A stretch of DNA of 64,000 nt, taken from JBBDWJ01 sp963824095 (lineage in GTDB: Bacteria; Acidobacteriota; Terriglobia; Bryobacterales; UBA6623). This document shows positions 42,377 to 50,516 of the stretch, piece after piece. The first letter of the stretch is position 1. Each line of letters starts with the position of its first letter. A program made the position numbers and the translations under genes. The notes below the pieces were generated by a model. The model had not been told where the DNA came from. It made no database searches and saw only the letters and a program-made list of their open reading frames with translations. Location of the stretch: contig CAWGNS010000008.1 of NCBI GenBank assembly GCA_963824095.1, positions 2,046,001-2,110,000 of the forward strand, written 5' to 3'.

Positions 42377-43162
42377 ATGTCGAAAGACTACCTACACGGC
42401 CTGTTCGGCCTCGACGGCCAGGTTGCCGTCGTCATCGGCGGCACTGGAGTGCTGGGAGGAGCGCTCTGTGAAGGCCTGGCGCAAGCCGGCGCGCTGGTCG
42501 TGGTGGCGGGCCGTTCGCAGGAGCGCGGCGAAGAGCGCGTACGCCAGGTACAGGCGCTTGGTGGCAAGGCCGCTTTCCACACCGTGGACGTCGGTTCGCG
42601 CGAGTCTCTACGGCAGCTCCGCGACAGCGTGGTCCAACAGCATGGCCGTGTCGACATCCTGATCAACTGCGCCGGAGTCAACTCCGCCACGCCATTCGAG
42701 AAAATCGACGAGGCCGACTGGCAGCGCGTGCTCGACACCAACCTCAAAGCAACCTTCGAGGCCTGCCAGCTCTTCGCGCCGCAGATGGCTTCCCAAACCG
42801 AGGGCGGCTCGATCCTCAACATCGGCAGCGTCACCTCGCACCTGCCGCTGTCGCGTGTGTTCGCCTACTCGGCCTCCAAGGCCGCCGTGCTCAACCTGAC
42901 CAAAAACATTGCCCGCGAGTATGCCACCAAGGGAGTGCGCGTGAACGCCCTCTGCCCGGGCTTCTTTCCCGCCGAGCAAAACCGCCGCATCCTCGACAAA
43001 GACCGCGTCGACAACATCATGCGCCAGACGCCCATGGCCCGCTTCGGCGAGCCGCCCGAGCTGGTCGGCGCTACCCTGCTGCTGCTCTCCAGAAAAGCCG
43101 GATCGTTCATCACCGGCGCCGAGATCTACGTCGACGGCGGCTTCACCGGTATGCGCTTCTAG
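42377..43162 (+). CDS. SDR oxidoreductase, fructuronate reductase-like/gluconate dehydrogenase-like
   Basis: 261 residues. The classical SDR blocks are VAVVIGGTGVLGGALCEGL (the GGTGVLGG variant typical of the mannonate/fructuronate reductase-like SDR branch), ILINCAGVN, GSILNIGSVTS, YSASKAAVLNL with catalytic Tyr and Lys, and ITGAEIYVDGGFTGMRF at the C-terminus. It should oxidise or reduce a sugar acid such as fructuronate or gluconate with NAD(P)H. It may act on products of the DUF1080 protein upstream (gap about 200 nt). An ATG at 42359 is an alternative start, six codons earlier. It ends about 80 nt before the mqnC stop, which reads the other way. Confidence 0.88.
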   Translation: MSKDYLHGLFGLDGQVAVVIGGTGVLGGALCEGLAQAGALVVVAGRSQERGEERVRQVQALGGKAAFHTVDVGSRESLRQLRDSVVQQHGRVDILINCAGVNSATPFEKIDEADWQRVLDTNLKATFEACQLFAPQMASQTEGGSILNIGSVTSHLPLSRVFAYSASKAAVLNLTKNIAREYATKGVRVNALCPGFFPAEQNRRILDKDRVDNIMRQTPMARFGEPPELVGATLLLLSRKAGSFITGAEIYVDGGFTGMRF

Positions 43163-43239
43163 GCACGAACCGGGATGCGATGAACGGTTGGCGAAAATCG
43201 CGCCTTCTCACCGCCGCATTGCGCAGGCGGCCACCACCG

Positions 43240-44277
43240 TCAATTCAAGTAATACGTGCGGTACAGCGTATCCCGCTGCTTGGGGACAAACCCGGCGTCC
43301 CGGATCATCCGCCGCAAGTCTTCCTCGCTGGCCTGATGCTGGGCGCCGGCCTGGCGCACGACGTTTTCCTCGAGCATCACGCTGCCGACGTCGTTGCCGC
43401 CGAAGCGTAGCCCAAGCTGGCAAACCTTCAGCCCCTGGGTCACCCACGAGGTCTGTATGTTGACGAAGTTGTCGAGGTAGATCCGCGAGATCGCCAGCGT
43501 TTTGAGGAACTCCACCGCCGTGGCGTCCTGCGGCACCTTCTTGCCGAGCGGCGTGTGCTCGGGCTGAAACGGCCACGGAATGAACGCCGTGAAACCGCCG
43601 GTTTCATCCTGCAGCCGCCGCAGCGTCTCCAGATGACTGACGCGGTGCTCGATGGTCTCGCCGCAGCCGAACATCATCGTCGCCGTCGTGCGCATGCCGA
43701 GCTGGTGGCAGGTGCGATGCACCTCGACCCACTCCTCGGTCGTGCACTTCAGCCGCGCAATGCGTCGCCGTACCTCATCGTCGAGTATCTCCGCGCCGGC
43801 GCCGGGAATCGAGTCGAGCCCGGCGTCACGCATGCGCGCGATCGTGTCGCGGATCGTCAGTCCGCTGACCTCGGCGATCGTTAAAACTTCCGGAGCCGAA
43901 AGACAATGCAGATGGATCGGAAAACGGCTCTTGATCGAGCGGAACAGGTCCTCGAAGTACTCGATCTTGAGATCGGGATTGACGCCGCCCTGCATCAGCA
44001 CGCCGGTGCCGCCCAGGTCGATCGTCTCCTGGATCTTCTGGAAAATCACTTCCTTCGGCAGCACGTAGCCTTCGGCGTGCCCCATCGGCCGGTAGAACGC
44101 GCAGAAGCTGCAGTACTCGGTGCAGAGGTTGGTGTGGTTGATGTTGCGGTCGATGATATAGCTGGCGACGCCTTCGGGGTGAAATTTGCGCCGCACTGCG
44201 TCGGCGTCCATCCCGATGCCGATCAGGTCGTCGCTGACAAACGCGTCGAGCGCCTGCTGCCGGGTCATTTGCCTCAC
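43240..44277 (-). CDS. mqnC: cyclic dehypoxanthinyl futalosine synthase (MqnC)
   Basis: 345 residues. The radical SAM cluster NLCTEYCSFCAFYRP (CxxxCxxC: C52, C56, C59) with the FYR that follows is the MqnC signature, distinguishing it from MqnE (CRFCAFRR). GGVNPDLKIEYF, then HCLSAPEVLTIAEVSGL and AHYP-less GEDEADRIEHL-like TMMFGCGETIEHRVSHLETLR are the usual MqnC blocks, and C-terminal GLRFGGNDVGSVMLEENVV matches. It closes the ring of dehypoxanthine futalosine in menaquinone synthesis. Its GTG start lies 4 nt after the mqnA stop, so the two are in operon. An internal ATG is possible at 44268. Confidence 0.93.
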   Translation of the reverse strand: MRQMTRQQALDAFVSDDLIGIGMDADAVRRKFHPEGVASYIIDRNINHTNLCTEYCSFCAFYRPMGHAEGYVLPKEVIFQKIQETIDLGGTGVLMQGGVNPDLKIEYFEDLFRSIKSRFPIHLHCLSAPEVLTIAEVSGLTIRDTIARMRDAGLDSIPGAGAEILDDEVRRRIARLKCTTEEWVEVHRTCHQLGMRTTATMMFGCGETIEHRVSHLETLRRLQDETGGFTAFIPWPFQPEHTPLGKKVPQDATAVEFLKTLAISRIYLDNFVNIQTSWVTQGLKVCQLGLRFGGNDVGSVMLEENVVRQAGAQHQASEEDLRRMIRDAGFVPKQRDTLYRTYYLN

Positions 44278-44281
44278 GAGG

Positions 44282-45127
44282 TTAATCCTGTTGAGCGATC
44301 GCGGGTTCGCGCTCGAGATAGCGCAGGTCGCGAGGCCGCTCCGCCAAACCGAGCTCGTAGGCCTGCCGCAGAAACAGTTCCAAGCTCTGGCGCTCGCGTT
44401 CGCCCAGGTCGTAGCTGATGTGGTGCGTCACGTAGCGGCGCACCAGATCCGCGGGCAGCCCGCGCTGCTGGCTCTCGAATTCGACGATCTCTTCGATGTG
44501 CTGCCGGCCATACTCGGCCGAGGCGTCAAACAACTCCGTCAAGCCCGGCTCGGCCACCAGCTTCTTCGCCGCCCAGACCGCGAAAACCATCGGCAGTCCG
44601 GTCATCTCGACCCAAGCCGCGCCCAGGTCGTAGATGTGCAGCGGCTGGCCGCGCCATTCGCGCCGTTCGGGGTCGATGTGCAGCGCCGGGTCGCCGATGA
44701 TCAACGCCGCATCGGCCAGGTCGAGCATATCGTCGAGCTTGGCGGGATAGGGCCGCACGCGCGGCCGCAGCCCGAATTGCCGCGCCAGCAGAATCTGCGC
44801 CAGGATCACCGAGGTGCGCGATCCCTCATCGGCGGCGAACGAGGAAATCTCCTCCATCGGCTTTTTGGAAACCAGCAGAATACTGCGCACCGGCCCCTGG
44901 CAGGCGATGGCGTGACCCGGAATTACGACCAGGTCATGCTGCCGCGCCAACGCCACCACCGGCACCAGGCCGATGTCGGCGTCGCTCGAGCGCACCGCGT
45001 CGGCGCATTCGGCAGGCAACGTGAAACGAAGGTCGAACACGTCCTGCTGCTCGCCGCGCAGGAATCCCCATACCAGGGGAACCGTGTTCAGGTAGCGAAC
45101 CGCGCAGACGTGAAGTTTTTTCGACAT
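44282..45127 (-). CDS. mqnA: chorismate dehydratase (MqnA) of the futalosine pathway
   Basis: 281 residues. It begins KLHVCAVRYLNTVPLVWGF, the MqnA/MqnD substrate-binding fold opening, and continues VRSSDADIGLVPVVALAR, VRSILLVSKKPMEEISSFAAD, ALIIGDPALH and WVEMTGLPMVFAVWAA. It dehydrates chorismate to 3-enolpyruvyl-benzoate, the committed step to menaquinone in this pathway. MqnA rather than MqnD is chosen by the PVVALA and ALIIGDPAL blocks. It is transcribed with mqnC (4-nt spacing). The ATG follows AAGGTGCG. MqnB, MqnE and MqnD are not in the window, so the pathway genes are split. Confidence 0.9.
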   Translation of the reverse strand: MSKKLHVCAVRYLNTVPLVWGFLRGEQQDVFDLRFTLPAECADAVRSSDADIGLVPVVALARQHDLVVIPGHAIACQGPVRSILLVSKKPMEEISSFAADEGSRTSVILAQILLARQFGLRPRVRPYPAKLDDMLDLADAALIIGDPALHIDPERREWRGQPLHIYDLGAAWVEMTGLPMVFAVWAAKKLVAEPGLTELFDASAEYGRQHIEEIVEFESQQRGLPADLVRRYVTHHISYDLGERERQSLELFLRQAYELGLAERPRDLRYLEREPAIAQQD

Positions 45128-45500
45128 AGGGCGCACCTTGATTTTAGCAAAGCGATCGGGGCTTTCGGTCGGGCCGACGGACTGCGGCGCGGCGCGAGTG
45201 TCGCTTGTGGAGCCAAAAACTTTATGAACGCAGGCCGCGATTTCGGACGTGTCGCGCCGCAAGTTGCGGCTCCGGGTCTGGCCACAGCCAGGAATCCCGC
45301 AGACTTCCCACATGCGAACGGTCGCGCCCACGGCGTTGTTCACACCCGGGGCGTTGTATCGGAAACTCAAGCGCTTAGCTCCGTCTGTTGCCTCTTCCGG
45401 GAGCCCCATTTCGACGCGCCTCGCCGCGTTGCCGCCACCGCGGCCCGCAACAAACCTCTTGACAGCGCCTATCGCACGCCTGTTAGATTCGAAGTGCCGG
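45128..45500. other. 373-nt divergent gap between mqnA and dprA
   Basis: The DprA frame stays open upstream to 45249, but that stretch is compositionally odd and contains a good promoter (45459-45488), so I take it as non-coding. It must also carry the mqnA promoter on the other strand. Confidence 0.5.
45459..45488 (+). promoter_or_regulatory. strong sigma-70-like promoter for dprA, nearly leaderless transcript
   Basis: TTGACA at 45459-45464 (6/6 consensus) and TTAGAT at 45483-45488 (4/6), spaced 18 nt. The start codon is 12 nt beyond the -10 hexamer, so the message would have a leader of only about 5-7 nt. Confidence 0.6.
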
Positions 45501-46676
45501 ATGACTCCCGCACTTGCCGGCCAGCAAGCGAAGCTTTACTGGTTGGCTCTCCACTTGGTTCCCGGCCTCGGAACTCGCAACGCGCTCAAGCTGATTCGTC
45601 ACTTCGGCGATCCGCAGCGGATTTTTCACGCGTCGTTGAGCGAGATCCGGGCTTGCGGCGAGTTGCCATTGGCGGTGGCGGAGTCCATCCATTCCGGAAT
45701 CACGTTCGAGGACGCTAGCGCGGAAGCCGATAAGGCCAAGGCCATCCAAGCCGAGATCATTCCGTTCTCCGATTCGCGCTATCCCCAGCGGCTGAAGGAA
45801 ATTTTTGACCCGCCGATACTGCTCTATGCACGCGGACACACCGAGTTGCTCGCCTCGCACCATGTCGCTGTGGTGGGCACCCGCCGGCCAACGCCTTACG
45901 GCCGGGCGGTGTCCCAACGCTTGAGCCGGGAGTTGGCGCAGGCTGGATTGACGATCGTGAGCGGAATGGCTCGTGGAGTCGACACCTGCGCGCATCACGG
46001 CGCGCTGGAAGCAGGAGGATCGACCGTCGCGGTTTTAGGCAACGGAGTGGATGTGACCTATCCCCGCGAGAATCGCAAGCTGATGGACCAGATTGCCCAA
46101 CGCGGCCTGATCGTCTCGGAGTTTTGCCTGAGCAGTACCGCTTTTCCGCAGAACTTCCCGATACGCAATCGTATTATCAGCGGCATGTCCTACGCCGTAC
46201 TCGTCGTCGAAGGCGCGCAGTATAGCGGCTCGCTGATCACCGCCCGCCTGGCGCTGGAACAGGGCCGTGAGGTGATGGCCGTGCCGGGCAACATCACCTC
46301 CAAACCGAGCTGGGCTCCGAATCTGCTGATAAAAGACGGTGCTAAGCTGATCCAGGAAGCTTCCGACATCGTAGAGGAATTGCCTCTGGCCGTGCGGCAG
46401 GAGTTGGCGCACGCCGCCGAACGAACGCAGCCGCTTGCGAATGTTGAAACTTTATCGTCGCAGCAGACATCTCTGTGGCAAGAGCCGTCCTCCGCGCTGG
46501 GGAAGAAATTGTTAGCGTTGTTGCAGGTCGATATCTCGCAACATGTTGACGAGATCATCCGGCACTGCCAACCAGCGTCGCCCGCGCAAGTCCTGTCCGT
46601 GTTGAGCGAGTTGGAGTTGTTTGGCCTGGTCAAGCAACTTCCGGGGAAACACTTTGTCCGTGTCTGGACGTCTTAG
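45501..46676 (+). CDS. dprA: DNA-processing protein DprA
   Basis: 391 residues. An N-terminal SAM-like domain (LHLVPGLGTRNALKLIRHFGDPQRIF) precedes the Rossmann-like DprA core: YPQRLKEIFDPPILLYARG, VAVVGTRRPTPYGR, GLTIVSGMARGVDTCAHHGALEAGGSTVAVLGNGVD, YPRENRKLMDQI, SEFCLSSTAFPQNFPIRNRIISGMS and AREVMAVPGNI-type EVMAVPGNITSK. A C-terminal winged-helix (DJ-A-like: VDEIIRHCQPASPAQVLSVLSELEL) ends it. It loads RecA onto incoming single-stranded DNA during transformation. The preferred start is ATG 45501 because a consensus promoter lies immediately upstream. topA follows after about 50 nt, a common pairing. Confidence 0.94.
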   Translation: MTPALAGQQAKLYWLALHLVPGLGTRNALKLIRHFGDPQRIFHASLSEIRACGELPLAVAESIHSGITFEDASAEADKAKAIQAEIIPFSDSRYPQRLKEIFDPPILLYARGHTELLASHHVAVVGTRRPTPYGRAVSQRLSRELAQAGLTIVSGMARGVDTCAHHGALEAGGSTVAVLGNGVDVTYPRENRKLMDQIAQRGLIVSEFCLSSTAFPQNFPIRNRIISGMSYAVLVVEGAQYSGSLITARLALEQGREVMAVPGNITSKPSWAPNLLIKDGAKLIQEASDIVEELPLAVRQELAHAAERTQPLANVETLSSQQTSLWQEPSSALGKKLLALLQVDISQHVDEIIRHCQPASPAQVLSVLSELELFGLVKQLPGKHFVRVWTS

Positions 46677-46729
46677 CTGTTGCAGAGCAGCGGAACTGAA
46701 ACTTCTCTAAGGGAGAGAGCGAACCTTCT

Positions 46730-49408
46730 ATGCCCAAAGCATCCCAAGAACGGGCGCTGGTGATCGTCGAGTCGCCAACCAAGGCGAGGACGATCGGCCG
46801 TTTCCTCGGGAAGGACTTTGTCGTGAAGGCCTCCAATGGTCACATCCGCGATCTTCCCAACAGCGCCTCGGAAATCCCCCAGAAATTGCGCAAAGAGGCC
46901 TGGGCGCGTCTCGGCGTCAACGTGGAGAAAGACTTCGAGCCGCTCTACGTCATCTCGCCGGAGAAGAAGGATAACGTCAAAGACCTCAAGGCGGCCCTCA
47001 AAGAAGTCGACCGCCTCTACTTCGCGACAGACGAAGACCGCGAAGGCGAATCGATCAGTTGGCATCTGCTGCAGGCGCTGGAGCCGAAAGTGCCCATCAG
47101 CCGCCTGGTGTTCCACGAGATCACCAAGGATGCGATCGATCATTCGTTGAAGTCCGCCCGCGAGATCGACGTGAATCTCGTCAGCGCCCAGGAAACCCGC
47201 CGCATCGTCGACCGCCTGTTCGGTTACGAAGTCAGCCCGCTGCTGTGGAAGAAGATGCTTCCCAAGCTCAGCGCCGGGCGCGTGCAGAGCGTTGCGGTGC
47301 GGCTGCTGGTTGAGCGCGAGCGCGAACGCATCCGCTTCCACAAGGCCGGCTATTGGGGCCTCAAAGCCTCGTTCGCCAAGAACGAAGACGGCAAGGAAAG
47401 CACGCCGTTTGAAGCCGAGCTCACCCACGTGGGCGACAACCGCGTGGCGATCGGCAAGGACTTCGACGCCAACACCGGCAAGCTCAAGGCCAAGGATGGC
47501 ATCGTCGCGCTCGACGCGGCGACCGCAAAGGGCCTCGAGAAGGACGTCCGCGAAGGAAAGGCGGCGGTTCATTCGGTCGACGAAACGCCCTACAGCACCG
47601 CGCCGGCCGCGCCGTTCGTCACCAGCACGCTGCAGCAGGAAGCCAACCGCCAGTTGCGCTTCTCGGCGCGCCACACCATGGGCCTGGCCCAGCAGCTTTA
47701 CGAAAACGGTTTCATCACCTACATGCGCACCGACTCCACCACGCTGTCGGAGGAGGCTCTGGGCGCCGCGCGCAAGCTGATCGCCCAGGAGTTCGGCAAA
47801 CAATATCTGCCCGACGAGCCGCGGCAGTATAAAACCAAAGTGCGCAACGCGCAAGAGGCGCACGAAGCGATCCGCCCGGCCGGCGACACCTTCAAGCCGG
47901 TCTCCGCGGTTCAGGAGCAGCTCGGGTCCGAAGCCGCCAAGCTCTACGAAATGATCTGGAAGCGCGCCGTCGCCAGCCAGATGCCTAACGCCACCGGCTC
48001 GAACATCGTGGTCGCCATCCAGAGCGGCGCTGCACGCTTCCGGGCCACCGGCAAGACGGTCGACTTCCCCGGCTACTTGCGGGCGCACGTTCACGGTAGC
48101 GCCGATCCCGACGCCGAGCTGGCCGGCCGCGAAAAGCTGCTGCCCAAGCTGGCTCAGGGCGAGGCGGTGCTCACCAAAACCTGCGAGGCTCTCGAGCGCA
48201 ATACGCAACCGCCCGCACGCTACACCGAAGGCAGCCTGATCAAGGAACTCGAGCGCCTCGGCATCGGCCGCCCCAGCACCTGGGCGACCATCGTCGATCT
48301 GGTTCTGTCGCGCTCCTACGCCTTCAAGAAGGGCACTACGCTGGTTCCCACCTTCATCGCAATGGCCGTGGCAGGCTTGCTCGAACGTCACTTCACCCAG
48401 CTGCTCGACTATGAATTCACTGCCCGTCTCGAGGACGACCTCGACGCCATTTCCCGCGGCGAGGCCGACCGCCTCAGCTACCTGCGCGGGTTCTACTTCG
48501 GCAACGGACACCGCGGCCTGCGCGACCTCGTTAAGGAAGGCGAAACTTCCATCGACCCCCGCGAGGTTTGCGGCCTGCCGATCGGCGAAGGCAAAGACGG
48601 CGAGTTGGTTGAGGTCCGCATCGGGCGCTACGGCCCGTTCCTGACCAACGGAACGCTGCGCGCCAGCGTTCCCGACATGCAGGCTCCCGACGAGCTGACC
48701 GTCGAGGCGGCGATCGAACTGTTGGAAGCCGCGCAGGTGAAGCCCGAAGCGCTCGGTCACGATCCCGAAACCGGCCAGCCCGTCTACCTCAAGACCGGCC
48801 GCTACGGTCCCTATGTCCAACTCGGCGACGCCACCAACGGCGACAAGCCCAAGATGGCGTCCCTGCTGCGCGACATGGAAACCAAGCAGGTGGACCTGGA
48901 ACTGGCGCTCAAGCTGCTGGCGCTGCCGCGCACGCTAGGCGAGCATCCCGACGACAGCGCCGCTGTCATCGCCACCAACGGTCGCTTCGGTCCCTACGTG
49001 AAGTGGGGGACCGAAATCCGGTCTATCCCCTCCGACGGTTCACCGCTGGAGATTACCCTGGAACAGGCCGTCGAGTTGCTCAAGCAACCCAAGGGACGCC
49101 GCCGCCAGGTGAAGGCCGAAAAGCTCAAGGAACTCGGCCAGCACCCCGTCAGCGATCTGCCCATCGTCATTCTCTCGGGCCGCTACGGCCCCTATGTCAC
49201 CGACGGCAAACTGAACGCCTCACTGCCTCGCGGCATGATGCCCGACGCCGTCACCATGGACGACGCCGTCAACATGCTCGAAGCCCGCGCCGCACGGGTC
49301 GCCGAGGATCCCAACGGCAGCGGCGGCAAGCGCCGTGTCGCCAAAAAGGCCCGCAAGAAAGCCCCGAAGAAGACCAAGCCAAAAGCGGAAGCAACCGAAA
49401 AAGCCTGA
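46730..49408 (+). CDS. topA: DNA topoisomerase I (type IA)
   Basis: 892 residues. TOPRIM domain: LVIVESPTKARTIGRFLG and FATDEDREGESISWHL (acidic DxD). Active-site Tyr is in GFITYMRTDST near residue 325. RPSTWATIVDLVLSR and the DYEFTARLEDDLDAISRGE blocks follow. The C-terminus has no zinc fingers; instead four GRYGPY-type repeats (RIGRYGPFLTNG, TGRYGPYVQLGD, NGRFGPYVKWG, SGRYGPYVTDGK) and a Lys/Ala-rich tail (KKARKKAPKKTKPKAEATEKA) provide DNA binding. It relaxes negative supercoils. It follows dprA directly, as in many bacteria. The Shine-Dalgarno GGGAGAG is distant from the ATG. Confidence 0.97.
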   Translation: MPKASQERALVIVESPTKARTIGRFLGKDFVVKASNGHIRDLPNSASEIPQKLRKEAWARLGVNVEKDFEPLYVISPEKKDNVKDLKAALKEVDRLYFATDEDREGESISWHLLQALEPKVPISRLVFHEITKDAIDHSLKSAREIDVNLVSAQETRRIVDRLFGYEVSPLLWKKMLPKLSAGRVQSVAVRLLVERERERIRFHKAGYWGLKASFAKNEDGKESTPFEAELTHVGDNRVAIGKDFDANTGKLKAKDGIVALDAATAKGLEKDVREGKAAVHSVDETPYSTAPAAPFVTSTLQQEANRQLRFSARHTMGLAQQLYENGFITYMRTDSTTLSEEALGAARKLIAQEFGKQYLPDEPRQYKTKVRNAQEAHEAIRPAGDTFKPVSAVQEQLGSEAAKLYEMIWKRAVASQMPNATGSNIVVAIQSGAARFRATGKTVDFPGYLRAHVHGSADPDAELAGREKLLPKLAQGEAVLTKTCEALERNTQPPARYTEGSLIKELERLGIGRPSTWATIVDLVLSRSYAFKKGTTLVPTFIAMAVAGLLERHFTQLLDYEFTARLEDDLDAISRGEADRLSYLRGFYFGNGHRGLRDLVKEGETSIDPREVCGLPIGEGKDGELVEVRIGRYGPFLTNGTLRASVPDMQAPDELTVEAAIELLEAAQVKPEALGHDPETGQPVYLKTGRYGPYVQLGDATNGDKPKMASLLRDMETKQVDLELALKLLALPRTLGEHPDDSAAVIATNGRFGPYVKWGTEIRSIPSDGSPLEITLEQAVELLKQPKGRRRQVKAEKLKELGQHPVSDLPIVILSGRYGPYVTDGKLNASLPRGMMPDAVTMDDAVNMLEARAARVAEDPNGSGGKRRVAKKARKKAPKKTKPKAEATEKA

Positions 49409-49463
49409 GGCGAGCGTCCGAGCGGCCCTGCCGGAACACAATCATGCACGGGCCGACGTGGGG

Positions 49464-49508
49464 GTGGTGCGGGCCTCCGGCCGGCCGCGTCCGCCTGCGG
49501 CGGACATT
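49464..49508 (+). repeat. dispersed repeat, family A
   Basis: A double-hairpin unit: GGGCCTCCGGCC(GG) followed by GTCCGCCTGCGGCGGAC, in the gap between convergent topA and the downstream gene. Confidence 0.65.
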
Positions 49509-49595
49509 CCTGATCCTCTATCGGCCACCAAGCGAACTTCGACGATCAGGCCGATGCTGGGGGCCGCCAATTGGCCGCCATCGCAAGGCGGGCGG

Positions 49596-50333
49596 TCACG
49601 CTCGGCCGCGAACCACCACCAGCCCGTCGCCCTTGCGCCGGATCCAGAACGAAACCACCAACCCGAACTGCAATTGCACCGCCAAAACCCCCAGTACCAC
49701 CAGATTCCGCTGCAGGGTGAACTGCTCGTGGCCTTCGCGGTAGGCCTGCTCGAACCGAGCCAGCGTCGCGCGATCCCCCAGCATGCCCAGGTTCGCCTTA
49801 GTGAGCACCTGGCCGCTCCGGATCTCACCCGCCCGCACGCGGCTAAGCTGGCGCGCGCGAAAGTCGTATACGTTGCGCGCGATCTCGAGCAGCGTTTCCA
49901 TCCCCCGCCGATGCCCCAGCAGCGGCTTGCGCAGACGCGCCGCCGGCAGAAAGGCGTTGGCCGACATGGTCAGCCGGATATAGTTCACCATGGCGGGCAG
50001 ATTGGTCTCCAGTTCCCGCACGCCCTGGCTCTCGACGGCGCTGAAGACAAAATTGTGGTCCTGCGGATCCAGGAAGCGGCGCGGAATATTGCGGGCCTGT
50101 TCGAGGACAAACCCCACCGTGCCCAGATCCTGGAGCCCGAAGCCCTCCACTGAGCCTACAAACCGCGCCTCCAGGTCCCGAATCTCGGTCTGCCGCTGGC
50201 GCCAGGCATGAATCAGCGCGCGATCGGGTTCATCGTTAGTCGCCGGCCGGACCTCGGCGAGCGCGGCAGGCGTTCCCGCCCAGACCACAACGGCCAGACA
50301 CATCGTCCGAATCCAGATCCACGCCAGACGCAT
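49596..50333 (-). CDS. hypothetical membrane-anchored protein
   Basis: 245 residues. An N-terminal signal or anchor (WIWIRTMCLAVVVWAGTPAALAEV) and a second hydrophobic segment near the end (LVVLGVLAVQLQFGLVVSFWI) bracket a mostly helical soluble part (RQTEIRDLEARFVGSVEGF, LEIARNVYDFRARQLSRVRAG). I do not recognise a family. A periplasmic loop between two membrane anchors is the likely topology. It shares its strand with the carboxylase beta gene upstream (gap about 180 nt, with a family B repeat). Confidence 0.55.
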   Translation of the reverse strand: MRLAWIWIRTMCLAVVVWAGTPAALAEVRPATNDEPDRALIHAWRQRQTEIRDLEARFVGSVEGFGLQDLGTVGFVLEQARNIPRRFLDPQDHNFVFSAVESQGVRELETNLPAMVNYIRLTMSANAFLPAARLRKPLLGHRRGMETLLEIARNVYDFRARQLSRVRAGEIRSGQVLTKANLGMLGDRATLARFEQAYREGHEQFTLQRNLVVLGVLAVQLQFGLVVSFWIRRKGDGLVVVRGRA

Positions 50334-50447
50334 ATCTAAAGGACGCACCGGAGCGCCGTCCGGGACGAACCAAACCCAAAAATCCAATCGGCGACCCGGC
50401 CAAGCCCCGGAGCCACGGTTCACGCCAGGGAGCAAGGTGCGCCAAAA

Positions 50448-50473
50448 AGTGGGCAGGGCTCCCGCCTGCCCAA
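50448..50473 (+). repeat. dispersed repeat, family B
   Basis: AGTGGGCAGGGCT-CCCGCCTGCCCAA: the GGGCAGG/CCTGCCC arms pair. It lies between the carboxylase beta gene stop and the next gene. Confidence 0.75.
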
Positions 50474-50516
50474 GCGTGCCCCAAACCCCAAAGCCCCACG
50501 GGCGCCCAGCGCCCGC

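Noticed and set aside
45249..45500. Upstream extension of the dprA frame (84 codons)
   Set aside because: A consensus promoter lies within it, its composition is not protein-like and no DprA relative needs it.
46673..48820. Long open frame antisense to topA
   Set aside because: Same reason: the sense strand encodes a full conserved topoisomerase.
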